The translations under genes were made by a program, and so were the position numbers. Positions 36,418 to 51,600 of a stretch of 64,000 bases of DNA are shown here, one piece after another. Each line of letters opens with the position of its first letter. Position 1 is the stretch's first letter. The DNA lies in NCBI RefSeq assembly GCF_000150275.1, contig NW_002060943.1:670239-734238 (forward strand), read 5' to 3'. The stretch comes from Trichoplax adhaerens (Eukaryota > Placozoa > Uniplacotomia > Trichoplacea > Trichoplacidae). Below the pieces are notes generated by a model. That model had not been told where the DNA came from, searched no databases, and worked only from the letters and a program-made list of their open reading frames with translations.

Positions 36418-37214
36418 ACCAATCTACTGTACTGTATTTTCGACACGTCGTGTAGTTCACTCCTATAATTGATGCTAATATAGTAAAATTGCTTCAAGTC
36501 AGGAAGCACCAGTGTAAGAAATGACTAGCATTGGATAATTGACAAGCAATATCGACGCCAAGTAAGCCTTGAAGGGTAAAAGTGTCTGCATCCAGCTGAA
36601 AAGAACGACTCCTATCAATACTGTACGTGGATAACCTGGATTCATTTGCATCAAGGCAATCTAGACTACACAAGCATCAAAGCATCACCGACAACAAACT
36701 CTGCCATACCTTAATTGTCCATTAGCAATGAAAAAACTGCCAAGAAATGCTTGCTAATGGCGTTAGAATGAATTGAATTCTCGTCGTCTTGGCAAGATGG
36801 CCAGCTGCAAATTAGCCAAGATGGCTTTGCTGCTTCTTCCCCCTCCTTTCTATTGGTGTTTCTATGCCCATACAACGACTGTATTAAACACACTATAGTA
36901 TTTGTCGCAGCTCGTCTTGGCGCCACCTTCCTATTTGAAATTTTGACCCCATCGACCAATAATAAACAATTGCGTATTGCACTCCAGTGCCTGATGCAGT
37001 AGTCGCCAGCTATACTGACCCCTACTCCCTTGTCGGCTTGCTTGGCCCACAATTCACCAGTCCTAACTGCGGTCCGTCCTGTGCTGACGGCCACCATCGG
37101 GTAGTGTGGCACACTGGTGCAACTGGGATCAAGTCATTTTGACTTGAAGACAGTCACCACACTTTTCTTCCCATTTCTCATACTAAACCTATCAAAATTG
37201 GAGCTCACGGGCGG
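36418..37214. other. Intergenic stretch between two tandem arrays
   Basis: It is richer in G+C than its surroundings. A 133-codon minus-strand frame (36711-37112) is the longest unexplained ORF here but resembles no family and has no supporting splice context. Confidence 0.4.
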
Positions 37215-38455
37215 GTGAGTGCGTGGGTCAGATATGTTCCACATAGCTAACAATGGAGAGTTACTATAAGATTGGAGAAATGCGGTATGTATATCAGGAT
37301 ATGTCATATACTATATGAGTGAGTGGGTCTCAATGTTCCACATAGCTAACAATGAAAGTTACTATAAGATTGGAGAAATGCGGTATGTATATCAGGATAT
37401 GTCATATAAGTGAGTGGGTAAGATTGTTCCACATAGCGAACAATGGAGAGTTACTATAAGATTGGAGAAATGCGGTATGTATATCAGGATATGTCATATA
37501 AGTGAGTGGGTAAGATTGTTCCACATAGCTAACAATGGAGAGTTACTATAAGATTGGAGAAATGCGGTATGTATATCAGGATATGTCATATACTATATGA
37601 GTGAGTGGGTCTCAATGTTCCACATAGCTAACAATGAAGAGTTACTATAAGATTGGAGAAATGCTGTACTGTATGTATATAGTATTGTCAAACACCACTA
37701 GTGACAAAGTAGTCTACACACGCCAATCCTTGCGGAGAACGCCACTTACTAACTTAAAGAGGCGAGATTATCTATATCACCAAATAATTCAGTTCCAACG
37801 ACCGAATACTGTGGTATAATTATAGCGTCACAGATAGTGTAGACGAGAAAGTCAGAGATTTACTATCATTTAATACTGAAGAAATCTCGGCACCCAAGAT
37901 TATAGTCTTTACAATTAAATATCAATTGAAAAACTAGTTGACTATCCAACCGACTAACTAACCAACTAAAAAGGAATCTTCAAGTATATATTATATAAGT
38001 GAGTGGGTAAGATTGTTCCACATAGCTAAAAATGGAGGGTTACTGTAAGATTGGAGAAATGCTGTATGTACTGTACTGTATAGTAGTATATATTATAATG
38101 AGTGAGTGGGTAAGATTGTTCCACATAGCTAAAAATGGAGGGTTACTGTAAGATTAGAGAAATGCGGTATGTACTGTATATATTATATGAGTGAGTGGGT
38201 AAGAATGTTCCGCATAGCTAAAAATGGAGAGTTACTGTAAGATTAGAGAAATGCGGTATGTACTGTAATATTGTCATATATATATATATTATATGCATGA
38301 GTGTTAAATGAGCACATTATCGTAAACCGTCAGCAAAGCGACGGGAGTTTGCACTAGTATATATTATATGAGTGAGTGGGTAAGAATGTTCCACATAGCT
38401 AAAAATGGAGAGTTACTGGTAAGATTGGAGAAATGCGGTATGTACTGTATATATA
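37215..38455. repeat. Nine copies of a ~90-105 bp repeat in two blocks
   Basis: Copies begin with GTGAGTGGGT at 37215 (GTGAGTGCGT), 37319, 37410, 37502, 37601, 37999, 38102, 38191 and 38372. Each continues with GTTCCACATAGCTAACAATG, GAGAGTTACTATAAGATTGG and AGAAATGCGGTATGTA. About 300 bp of unrelated sequence (roughly 37690-37985) splits the array 5+4, and a further ~80 bp insert lies at 38285-38360. First-block copies end in ATATCAGGATATGTCATATA, second-block copies in GTACTGTATATATTAT. Confidence 0.92.
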
Positions 38456-38605
38456 TTTTACACTATCAACTTTCTAGTACAGTAAGCTCCGCGCTTCAAA
38501 TCAGGCGAGTAAGCTACTTGATCTGTAATTTTCTTTTGAAATAGAAACTTGAAAGCAAACAGATAGCATGGCGCTGGCACGCAGTTAAGAATTGACTTCA
38601 CTACA

Positions 38606-38790
38606 CAATGCTGTAGAACTGTACAGTGTACAGTAGACCATAGTAGAATAGCAAAAGTTGTTTAAATCATTGCTTACCCTCTCAGTTACGGTTAGGGTTA
38701 GAGTGGAGAGGGGTAAGCAATGATTCAAACAACTTTTACTGTTCTCCTATGGTCTACTCTACATTGTACAAGTGTACATGGATTACTAGA
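38606..38790. mobile_element. Foldback element with ~50 bp inverted arms
   Basis: The left arm at 38633-38683 (GTAGACCATAGTAGAATAGC onward) is an imperfect reverse complement of 38706-38757 (ending CTCCTATGGTCTAC). Similarity extends outward through GTGTACAG/CATTGTAC. The 22 bp spacer contains GGTTAGGGTTAG. No coding content is present. Confidence 0.75.
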
Positions 38791-41681
38791 AAGGAGACCT
38801 GAAACAGGACTCTTCACTCTTGAACGGACAGAACTGTCGCCTTCATTTCGTCAAAATAGTGTTTCAAACACTTGCTTACTGTAGAACATTACTTTAGTCA
38901 GCAGACCACCGATTTGAAAGGGACTGATTTTTTCTAAATGAAGTAATATGGCGTTGATTCTTGTTATCCATTTCTAAATTCTGCTTGCAAACAGTACTGT
39001 AAGATCGTCGATGTTATTTCAATTAGTAACTAGTGATTTCCAAAATAGACAGGGAAGATCCATACTAAAAATTGGAAGTAGCCATTTTTCCATATTGATG
39101 GCCTCATTCGGGAAGAAAAATCCGTCTGTCTGAAGGAGTGGTCAGTCGAGGTCTTTCTAGTTCTCACTGCTGGCGAAGATCGGAATGAAATACACAGTTA
39201 GTTTGGACATCTTGCGTCTGCTTTCTCGGCAGTATAGTACTGATTTTAACGCATTTATAGTTAATATGACTTATTTAAGCTATAATTTTATAGATTATAG
39301 TCAATTTTAACCCAAGATTGTTTAATAAACAAGAGTAGAGTAGCTTAGTAAATCGTCAAACGACATACCAGAGTAACAACGTCCGCTGATCGCATATCCT
39401 TAAATGCTACGGAAAAGGCTACGCATCTTCAATGCATTTGTTGCATAATGAAGATATACAGCCGTTTCAGCGGCATTTTTTGGATATGGCACGGGAAAAT
39501 GGTTAGGTCTACTGGCTATAGTACGTTCGCTCTACAGTATAGGGTCTACAGACAGCTCGACTTGCAACTCGAAATGTAAATAAGCAACGAGAATATTGCA
39601 CAGACACTATTCGTAACTTAATTGGATCTTAATTTACGCTAATCGATAAATACTGCCGCTCAGTTAGTCTTGAACTCAAACAGGCAACAGATCGAACTTG
39701 CAAGATTGTTTTGCTCTGATCTAGTCGACGTAGAGATACTCAACGAATGGCGTGTCGACTTCATCAATAATACGCGCATACCCGTAGAATGAATTAATTC
39801 ATTAAACGATATCGGTAGCTTAATTTGCAGACCAGATGAAAGTAAACTTTACTGCAATAATAGTGTTTGAAAGATAAGCCATCATTAAAATTAGAATCAA
39901 TGCATTAAGCTTACATATATATGAATAAACTGTAATTGATGATACGCATAATCATAGATAATGGCCATATTACTTTTTAGCCATGCCAATAAAACTGAAA
40001 AGTTTGATTGGTTAATAGTAACTAATATTTCTTATGGTATCATTTACAATGATACATTACAGCCGGATGAAAAATGGACATTTCGGCCAATAGGGATTTA
40101 TATCAAGTCAAATAAAATGGATAATTAAATAAAATTTTTGGAAACCAGTCTTATGCACCAAATATAATAGTAAGAAAAAATTTCTGATTTAAAATGTCTA
40201 CTATCAGACAGTAAATTATGCCATAGTATTAGTGGTGTTGACAAAGAGCATTGATATAAATGCTGGCAATGCTAAATGCCATCATGATGCCCCCCAAAAA
40301 AACACAGTAGTCCACAATGTTGTTTATACCGACAAATAAAAGGCAATATAATCAATAATCATAAATAAGAATATTTAACCTTAGCTTTGCAACCGTGTTC
40401 AATCAGTAAGATTAATTCAGTTTACTTTTAATACCGTATACATATATATATATAGAGAGAGAGATAGATTTTAAGATATAACAAAGTGATGTGGTTATGA
40501 CCCAAATTGAGTGAATGATATAACTGAACGCTTAAATTAAATCACAGGATCAAATAAAATAAAATATCATCAAAATATCAACAGCTATAGGCGATGGCCT
40601 GTGGAACGACAAACATTTTTATAGAGCTAAACAGATAGTGTGCATAAGTCATATCATTATTCAATAAAATGGAAATGAGATTAATATAATCATCATTTTA
40701 TATGCATGTATAACAGATATTTTGATATGGATATTTACATGTTTATGTGGATAAATTGATCATAACGAATTTAGATGGAGAGTATCATTTATCAATATTA
40801 GCAATAACACATCCACAAATTATCATAGCAGTATGAATTCGGTGTGAAATACTGATCTACTTTTATAATGCTGTATAATAGTATATAGCTACTTGAAAAG
40901 CAGAAAGCAACCAAAAATAGTTATAACAGTAAACTCAAAATAGAACAAAGCATGTTGACCATAAGACTGGATAATAAAGGAAATAGGCTTCCACACTGGC
41001 AATTTCCTGCCGAAAAATTAAAAGATTAATAATAAGAAATCTATTATTAAACATGGAATTTGTATATGATACAAATCTTTCTCGTACAATCAATTGGACA
41101 GTTTATACTCGTAAAAAGGAATAATCAGTCAACAGTATATACCATATCCAATTGATGATAACTATGATTTATGTTAGCAGGTAAGTAATTTGTGTCTGCT
41201 ATAATCAATATACTGTAATGTAATGGCTAAATAAAATAAGAATTTCAATATTTGCATACTATATAAGTTAAGAATATATTCATGATAGAATAGCAAATCT
41301 TCTTTCAGCATAACTAAAAGCTGTGATTGTAGAATATTTGAGGTGATCAAGTTATAATGGCACTCAACTTGCTGAAATTAAGACAAATAATAATACCATT
41401 AATGTTGATACAGCTGTAACAAGACACCGCACAACATAAAAACTTTTAAGTCTTCCTTCATAAACAGAATAATTCGTTGCTTCGAGAAGCAAACCCAGGA
41501 ATAGCATAACTGATTGCCATTATAACTTGTAACATAAATCTGGCTCAATAATTTATATATTAAGTTAAATAGATTGACAAATAAATAGTTAGATACGCAG
41601 TTGCATACACAGATGAACAGGTAGCTAAATAGATAGATTGACTGATTGATAGATAGATTGATTGACAGATAGATAGACAAG

Positions 41682-41723
<42 letters not shown>

Positions 41724-42684
41724 TGTAGATAGACAAGTAGATAGGTAGGTAGATGGATAGACAAATCGACGGATAGATAGATTGACAGATAGATAAATTG
41801 GGTAAATATTTTTTATGTACACTTATATTTATAGACAGATAGATCCATTGATTTGTTACCATACAGGAATATATATTTTTAATATAACTGTTTCTAAGAC
41901 TCAAAGCACATGCAATATTTTGCGTGTGTACGCGCATTATTTCATTATGTAAAAGGAAATGAGATAGATTTAAAATTTAGAAGGTTCACTAACAATAAGA
42001 AAAAATAGAAAGCCATGTTTACAGGGCATAAAAGAAGAATATCGACAGAAAAATTTAAATAATAGTCTATACAGCTGAAATTATGATCAAGACTTTTGGT
42101 AAGACATATAATTGGATACATGCAAGCCTTTCTATATTTCTTGCTAGTATAATACTCAAGAAGAATGATATTATTAGAATAACAAATAAAATATTGATTC
42201 TTTCTTTCATTTGTAAGTGCAATAAATCAAGAATAAAGAATGATAGTTTATGAAGATGCAGATGGCAATATTATTTTACTGCCATTAAATGTTAAAATAA
42301 AGTTTTATAACGGTTGCAAAGCATCATGTTTAATCACACATCTAATAATATGCCATCAACTTGAGCTTGAATTAATAAACGGAATCATATTGATACAGCA
42401 ATTAGTAGGATGCAAGTAGGCATTGATAAGTACCATCATTGGATATTTTCACCATTTGGAACGCGATTTATATTCGCTTTAAGCTCACTATTTCTACGTG
42501 GCTTTATCTGATGATAGGAAATTCTTGATTTGACTTGGCAATCATTCTTGTTTATAAACACACTTCATCTACCATAATCAAAAGCTGATTTTGGAAATAC
42601 ATTCGCAGAAGGATATAGATATGATAGCAAGTGTAAGAATGTGAGATGTTAAGGGTGCCCTTTGAAAGTAATCGTAACTTCCCA
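38791..42684. other. AT-rich intergenic region
   Basis: No gene or RNA gene is seen. It contains TA/GA simple repeats near 40440-40465 and the GATA microsatellite listed separately. The 3' UTR of the ERG-family gene should occupy its right end. Confidence 0.5.
41620..41850. repeat. GATA tetranucleotide microsatellite
   Basis: A pure TAGA run at about 41682-41722 is flanked by degenerate GATA/GATT/GACA tetramers out to about 41620 and 41850. The long minus-strand frames of Tyr-Leu-Ser-Ile repeats across it are translations of the repeat, not genes. Confidence 0.95.
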
Positions 42685-45600
42685 TTAATAGTAGTTACCG
42701 CCACATGATGCCCAACAAGGCCCAGGTAATCTTGGTAGTGGTGGATAAGCCAAACTTGGTTGTTGCGATATGGTATGGAATCCGTTCAGATATGGATGAT
42801 ATAATGCAGTTGTATTATGCAATGATGGGGGTGGAGCTCGATAAGCAGTCATTGTGGGATAATGATAAACCTCTTTAGCAACGATGTTTGCGTCAAAATT
42901 AGGCAATTTAATATTGGTTACACCTTGACTTTGTTGACTAAGTTGTACCAAGCTATTAAAGTCGAATTTGTATGCGTATCGCTTGCCATGGATTTTCGTC
43001 ATAATATTCTTCTCGTAATAATAACGAAGCGCACGACTTAATTTATCGTAGTTCATGTTGGGCTTGCTTTTACGTTCACCCCAACGTCTTGCTACTTCAT
43101 CAGGATCACGCAATTGAAATTCACCATTGGTTCCTTCCCAACTAATGCAAGAACTGTTCTGATTGTCATTCAGTAACTCCAACAGGAACTGCCACAATTG
43201 GATTTGACCACCTAATGATGAGAACGTAACAATTATATTAATATATACAGTAGTTAAAATTGCTTATTTAGTATGCTATATGCAATAACCATAAATGAAT
43301 TTTTAGCTACTTATTTCATATACATAGTTTCATATACACAGTTTCATCAACCAAAGCAGCAAACTATTTAACAACGTATACTTGATCTATTGTCCACTAC
43401 TACATTTGTAATTGGATTTTTGGGATATTGATATAGTATATTTAAAAAATGCTTAGATATATTGCATATAAGTTCATATTGACCTTCTATTTAATGAAAC
43501 AAATTTGACTATAGCTCCATTTTTATCTTTATTATATTATACATTAAAATTCGTAAATAGGTTTCTTGATTTTAGTAGAAATAAATCCGGTAACCGTGGA
43601 ACTTTATCATTTGCCAAATATACTATAATCAGTTGGCGAAAATTAATATGAGATTTGAAATGAAATAAATCGGTAGTATCAAAGGAATTAAAATTCGATG
43701 AAGTTCTTGGATAACAAAATTCGTCATATTTATTAATAGCTCAATTGTGATATTGACTTAATAAAATTAATTAAGATCATAACTGGCTAAAAAATTATCA
43801 AATAATGTAAAGACGTATTTGCTTAGATGTCAATTTGCTCTTATTAAGTTAACTTTGAATAAGCCTTTACATTCAAAACTCATGTTGATAGCCTCAAATA
43901 GAGGCTCAAATGTATTTATGAACTATTTTATCATGCTTTACCAATATGTAAAAGTAGTTGTGAATTTAAATTAATTTACAATCACAATTGAGAGATGTAT
44001 TGATCTCAGGTAATTATAGTAGTAGTAATAGCAGGAGACTATTACTTGGTTATTACAATTTAGGTTTAAGATAACTGAATTGGACACAAATTTTTGAAAT
44101 ATCCAGTATTCGAGGCTAGCAACTATAGTGCATAAAATTTCATTGTTACATTACTATGCATATATGATATACTCAGTGATTCATGTCATAAACTTATCAG
44201 TTTTTTAGCTTAACAATCTGACAGAAATAAATTAAATTATGAAAATGTTACTATGGAAGCAATGACGTTGATTATCGTATGATTTTTAATTAGAGATTGG
44301 AAAAGAATCGTAGAAAAAAAAGACAATCGTCAGAAAATTTACGAGATTTAGCAACTTTACTATTCCATATTCTGTAGTTCGCTCAATAGACAATTAGTTA
44401 AAGTTTATACTTTGGGTAGTTGTCTATCTTTTTTACTAAAATTTTATAAATCCGGACTGAAGCAAATTGATATTGAATCTATTTTTAAAGCGATGACGTT
44501 ACTACGGATTTAAATAACTCAGAATATAGAACATTAGGTAATTTTTTTATAGATCAGTAATTTGTAAGTACCCATTTGTTAGTAAGGCCAGACTTAAAGA
44601 ATGAATATTGAATATATATTTGAATAGTGCAATAATAATTTGCTTGGCATTGGCAATGCAATAAACACACAAATCTATGAACGCGTGTAATAATTAAAGG
44701 CTTTCAATACACGATTCCTATTATGTAAAGATGCCACAAATATTTTTCATCATTTCGTCTGCAATTAAGTTAGCAATTTTTTAAAAAATACTTTCATATT
44801 CGATAATAAATTATGTGATTATTTTACGCCGGATATAAAAACTGTATACTCAGCAATCTATTGAGTAAGAGCAACTATGGCGAAACAGATCATACAATTG
44901 TACTTTACATCTAAATATAATTCTCATCCAACTAATACAATTTTGTGATCTTTAACTGTGATCATCATTTACTCGATTTTAACATGTGGATAAATGAGTA
45001 TTAGTAGATCACAACAAATTATTAACTTCTTTAGTGAGGTAGTTACACTTTTTTCTTTGCTTACTGCCTAGATCCACCTTTTTAATTAATTAACTGGTTT
45101 ATGTCAACGGATAAAATGTAATTGTCAATTAATTATTAATATAATTAATTAATAAGTAGTGTATTGCCGAAACAAGGCATATATTATGTATAATTTTCTC
45201 TGTTAATTAAGAACGTAATCGTTCGACTGAAGCAATAATTGGCATATAAGAGAGTACGTAGAGTATCGCTTACACTATTAAATTATGCATACAGATGTAT
45301 TAATTAATTACGATCCTTGCTATCATAATAAATTCAGTAGATAAGAATTCACATTGAGTTTTCGTTAATGAAAATTACTAAATATCGGCGTAAAAGATAG
45401 CATACCGTATATAAAGTAGATCTACTCTAATAGTTGAATCCAGTACCGCTACTATTAAATTGAATTTTCTTAAATACTGCTAAATATATAAGGTAGTCAT
45501 TATATCACAAAAATTTTAAAGTTTTACTATTGGGATAGTATGAGAAGATAAATTTTTCGATTGTAACATACAAGCGATTTGAATATACTTCGTACAGAAT

Positions 45601-48600
45601 AAAGTTAGTACGACGTTGAGAAATTCAATATTGCGCTGAAAAAGGCGCATATATGCAGCATTAGCAAATTGAATATGAATTGGTTATCAGAACTTAAAGA
45701 GGATTATGCAAATCCGATGAAACGGTTATCCTACTAACTCCTTGCTTTTATGTCTTTGATTTCCAATAGAAAGTACAGTTTTAAATAAGGTTTCTAAATT
45801 AAATGGCTTGGGTCAACAAGCGGAAGAAGAAAGCGAATGGCTTTTAATATTATGGCCAAGTAGAAATGTCACCGATATCACACACAATATTAATCGTTTA
45901 TAACTGATAGTCCTTTGACTTGAAAGCTAAGCGTCATTTGATATGCAAACAAAAGTATTTAATGGAGTAACTTTCATATTATCGGTTACTACTGTTATCA
46001 TGATATGAAGACGAGGCTAAGATTAACGTTCAATACTAGGAATCAGTAGTATTTTCACCATAAGTATTGTTGTTTGTAAAATTTTGTAGTGATAGCGTGG
46101 TTAACTGAAGTTGTTTATCTTCCATTTTCAATGTCAATCATGCCATAATTGTCAATAGCCAGTATATTAAAAAATAAATGACATGCATATAAACATGCAT
46201 TTATATTATTAATAAAATGTAGATTTTAAATAAAAAAAAAGATGGCAATACATTTTATGATTAATTAATTTCATGCCTCTGATGAGTTAATACAGCAGAT
46301 GATCAGTCAAATTATTAACGCTATATTATTCACTTATTTCTTACATTGACGTATAGGCATATGTATACGTATATATGCGTATTATATATAAATTATCGAT
46401 GATCATAATGCATTATAAAGGCGAGTCAAAGAATGTGGAAGACTGACGGAATAGATATACTCTGACAATAAAGGTAAATCTATAGTTAATCATACAGGAG
46501 AAATTGAAATGAATAGCGGCCATAAAATGAGAAAAGGCACCTGCATTAGATTTAATTTTTGGATATAAATAGTAACATTAAATTACTCTTGGGATAATAT
46601 TCATTAAAAAATATTAAAGGTATTGATATTAACTATGAGAATCAAGTTTGGTTAAATATACCTTTATAATGATCTACTCTATTATAATTCTAAATTTCCT
46701 GACACAGTTTAATTTAATTTAGACTCGCTTCCTTCCTATATAGCAATACAGCATTCAATCAATTGGTCCTTTTAAAGTATCAACAAATACTGAGAACAAT
46801 ATGAGCATGATACTGTATCGTAAATGTTGTAACAATCGCAGGTAAAGAATAGAAATCTGCCAGCTCAACTCCCACACTCTCCCTATCCTTTCCTTTGAAC
46901 ATTTTTCTGGCATTTTTAATCTGCTGCATTTTTGGGGAAGAGAGGGAGTAATCTATGATAACTGATCTTATGTATGGCTAAAAGTAAGGCAAACTATTGA
47001 CTAAATTTTCCTTTTTTCTATAGCTAAATCAGACTAGAAAATTATCACTTGCCGGTTATAATTAAAATTTAAAAGAGTAAAAATATATCATTAAGAACAT
47101 GTTGAAAAAAGAATGTGATTGAACGCCATTTTTTTCGCTTAGTTGGGTACTATTAATAATATCGGTACTCTACCAGATGTTGTTTTTTTAAACAGTTATA
47201 AATCTAAGTATTTTTGCTTTAATCTGATACCACTCAATCTAAATAAGTACTTTTCAACAAAATTGCTATTTACCCATAGTATCTAAAAAGTTGCGCTTCT
47301 AGATATTTTCGTAATATAGAAATAGTGAATAGAAAACTAGTATTATCAATTTAAATAATTTTTTTGACATTAATTTGAGATTATTAAAGCTAAGCTATCA
47401 ATTCTATATTGAAATATCCAAACTTATGGAAGGGATAATAAAATAGAAGAGATGACAATAAAAATACGGATGATAGTTGATAACACTAGAGTTTAATTTC
47501 ATCGCTGTTACATTAACACGTTAAAAGACTTTTTTTACGCTAATTCCGATAATTTACTTATTGAAATAGGGCAAGAAGAGATTTAGATTAGGAAATCAAG
47601 GCGCAATAAATAAAAAAATTTCCTCGTAATATCGGTTGTATTGCTGGAGAAATAAAAAATCCTTTACAAACCGTTATTATTGGAACGATTGCCACTGCCA
47701 TTTGGATTAGAGCCACCGCCGGTACTGGAAGGTGATTCAGCAGGACTAGCTGGTTTTGACGATGGTGATGAGCTGACTTCTGGATTGGAAAACATAACGT
47801 CGAGAATGGTCATGAAAAATAAGTTTGAGGAGAAAAATTGAATTTTAAAAGAGAAATACAAGTGTATTTAATAGTAACAAGTATAGAAGAAAGATTTTAC
47901 TGTTACAAAAAAAGTGATAAAATGATATTAAGGGATAGGTTCAGTACTACTTATAACATGAAAATAACAACAACAATAATAACGCCAACGTATATGATAT
48001 ACGTCGGATCTAATGAATAAGGAAGCAATCGATCAGGTGAAGATCCATAGGATTGTAGATCATTTTCTTTTGTGGTTGTATTGTATTCAATACGAATTAA
48101 AATTGAATGAAATCCATCTATCAACTCTGGTAATAAGTAGAGTTATGGAATAATTTTCCAATCTTCTGATTGGACTAATATTATTGTCGTCATTGGATGG
48201 CTGGCAAAACGTGATAACAGCTATAATTGTAAAGACTGTAGAAGAGTCCATCATAGTGCTTGATATTCAATAGCAACTATGTCTAGCTCTTACATAATTA
48301 AAGAGTGATGACAATTAAAAATTTTCCCTCATTGGCATTAGATTATTTCAACTCTATTGATACGCTGCATACATCATCAAAAGTGTAAAAGGGGACTTCA
48401 AAAATGTATGCATAGAATAGTAGGATAGAGCCATCGGCTACGTCATACGGTCACCTTTCTATAATCAAATCTATAAAAAGTGCTATTAAAGAATGTGAAT
48501 CAATAGTCTTGAATTCATCTTTATTTTATAATTTTACGGGGTTATTATTGTTATTGTTTTTCATCATATATTCAATTGATTTTGTGGCCAATTCTATTGC

Positions 48601-51600
48601 TATACTGTGAAAAATGGCATGGTCAAAGTCATAGTAGAATGCAATAGGGTTGCCTTTCAGTGCTGGTGATTTTTATATTTTGAGTACTAGTAATAGATCT
48701 GACTTCCAAGATAAATTATTGAAAGTGCCTAACCTTTTACGCTAGGTATTATTAATTTATATACTAGTCCTGCATATAGCAGTAATTTTCAAGATGTTTT
48801 TTTTCTATTCACTACCCTGCTTTCTACCTTCATATTTAATTCTTAAGAATAATTACAACTTTGTATTGGTTGCAATGCCGATGATCATCTGTATCATTCC
48901 GTACCATTTTTTCCCCTCTAGATTATATCATCACATGAAAGTAATCATAACGCCGCTAGCCTATTTCTTAAAATAAATCTCTGTTTTAAGGGATCAATCA
49001 TTACTAAGCTATGCATTATAAAATAGCGGAATATACATTGAAAAATGGAAATCCGTTATATAGAAAGCAACTTGACTTGATATCCTGTACTATCATTTGT
49101 AACCATAATTTAATAAAATGATAATATAGACATCAAAATAGAAGCTAATCCCTGCGCTTGCAGGCGAGTAAATAGTCTACTACACTAGCGTAAATAATAA
49201 GACTGCAACTACATTAAAATAAAGAAAAATATAGAAATCCTGGCTTATTATCTAGTCTTCTGCAGGAATGTGTTCCTTGCTGATCTATTACACTCTTTTG
49301 AGGCTTATTTTCCATTTTAGTACAAGAGAAAATCAATGTTGATAGTGTGAGTCAGATAGAAAACCAATTGATTATGATATACAAAAAATTTACCCTTGTG
49401 TACAGATAATAAATGTGCTGGACAACAAGTTTTAAAATTCAGCAGTTGACAATCCAATCTGGAATTATTTAAGTATAAAACGGGTATAATAGATCCACCT
49501 ACGTACTTTATTTGCATTGACGACGGGTAAGGTGATGAAGTTGGACAATGTAATAAAAAACTTATACTGTTTTATGTTCAGCGTTTCCAAGAAACGCTGA
49601 ACATTACTATAATTAATATAATCAACTTGCCAACGAAAGGAAGATACAGACGCGTACACACAAAAGAAAAACATAAAAAAGAAAAAAATTAGCCAAAAAT
49701 AATATAAATAATATGAAAAATAATCGCGATAGTCGCCTGATTTTAAGCATGACTATTACTCTTTGGATGGGTAATATTGTTATTTACTTCTGTACCGTAC
49801 TTATTCCTAATACTGTCGTAGCACTATAGAATGAATAGATAAAATTAAATGTCTATAGAAGGTGGAATTTTCCCAAAAGAGGGGGAAGAAAATCGACAAA
49901 AAATGTCAATTTAATACGAATACGCCTGATATAATGGATTATATTTTTACCATTTGTTCCGTTGAATAATAATGCGTACATTGCTAAATAATCAAGCAAA
50001 ACTTTAGCACTATGATAAAATAACGACCCAAATTACTGATTAAAAACAATCGAGTAAGAAAAGGTAGCGATTGTTAACGATCATTATGACAAGCATTATT
50101 CGTCCTTGGTTAATGTCAAAATTTTTACTCCATTTAGCTAGAACCCAATTTGTATTCCAATGGATTAGTCATTGCAAATGATACAATAATTTAGGAAGTG
50201 TGCTGTCGCGTCTAACTTTTTTATAAATCTTGCTACAAAAGCTTAAGCTACTCAATAGAATTGTATCGATTAGATGATTCACCAGTTCATCAACCGGAGG
50301 ATAACTGGCAATCATTAAGTCTATCTAATATCTCTTTAATAACTCTTTTGCATATGACAATTTAAGATTGCCTTCTAGAATAACTCTAGTGATAATACTG
50401 CGACGGTTGCATCAATGTTGTTATAAGTATCATACAATATCCAATTCAAAATGGTAGTATCTTTCTATTTTGCTCATATGCAATTGCAGCCAAAAATGAT
50501 TTGCTTTTTAATTGATGCAAGATGATGCAAGGGGATTTTAGCGTAGGATAACAGATGAAAACAAGTTATTAAATTTAACTAGAAAGTCTATATATCTATA
50601 AATATATTTATATTTTACTAGTCATTTGCGTTGTAGGATCTACATAGTCTATATTTACAAAATTAATTTGACCTACTTTTCTATTGATAACCAATTCATT
50701 AATTGTTAACTCAATAGAAAAGGATAGCAAATTTTAACCAAATGATTCAAAAGAGAAAATACGAGTTTGAACTGGGTTATAATTGGATACAGTCATACAA
50801 GGCCTACTAAAAATTGTAGGCTTTAAAAATCTACATCAACAATCATTAATAGTTTTTAGAATATAGATTGTTGGCGACAACCAAGTTAGCCAAGGAAATT
50901 GAATAACAGTGTAAATTATTGTATAAATCAGGCGAGTGTTAACGAATGGTAGTTAGCGCTGACATTCATTTTAAATTTGCCGACATTAATGGGGTAAAGT
51001 TTATTACATATTATAGCGATATTTCGTTATTTCTGTTAGGTCTACTTCAAAAAAATCTGTCCTTCCTTTCTAAAACTTAGGATTGGGTAATAATATAAAC
51101 CAGTCCATCATATTTAATATCATATTAATTCTCTCAGATGTATTAAAGAAGTGAAAATTATAGGTATCGTTTCGAAATCGTACAAAGAGAGTAAAATTTT
51201 GTCTTGCAGACTCAAAAGTTATTTGTATCTCTTTCTACGAATGAAAATATGAACTAGAAACTAGTTATGTTAATCATATCAATAGTTATTCAGTCATGAC
51301 CTTTAATGAATTTGGACGACGCCGCCTCATTAAAAATTAGATGTTATTGTTTTAAAACGAAAGTGCAATAGATTTCCATAGAAATCTGAGTCATCGCTTT
51401 ACAATGCGGAAGACAGAATAGTTTATCGGAATAGCAGAATAACGCTTTGGAGCTACGTTCTCATATCTAACAGTGTATGTATATATATATATATTTAATT
51501 TAGATGCTTTTCAATTTTATACACCCTATTGAGCGAAGAAAAATATCGCACAGGGTAATTTTATTAAAACAGCTGAAAATATTTCAAGAAAATAGTTCCT

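Noticed and set aside
36711-37112. 133-codon minus-strand ORF
   Set aside because: No family resemblance, no flanking splice sites that extend it, and it sits between tandem arrays. Kept only as an unexplained chance ORF.
35901-38455. CRISPR-like appearance of regularly spaced repeats
   Set aside because: Whole units repeat head to tail with no unique spacers, no cas genes, and a eukaryotic context.
41399-41937. Three long minus-strand frames rich in Tyr-Leu-Ser-Ile
   Set aside because: They are translations of the GATA microsatellite in all three frames; no real protein signal.
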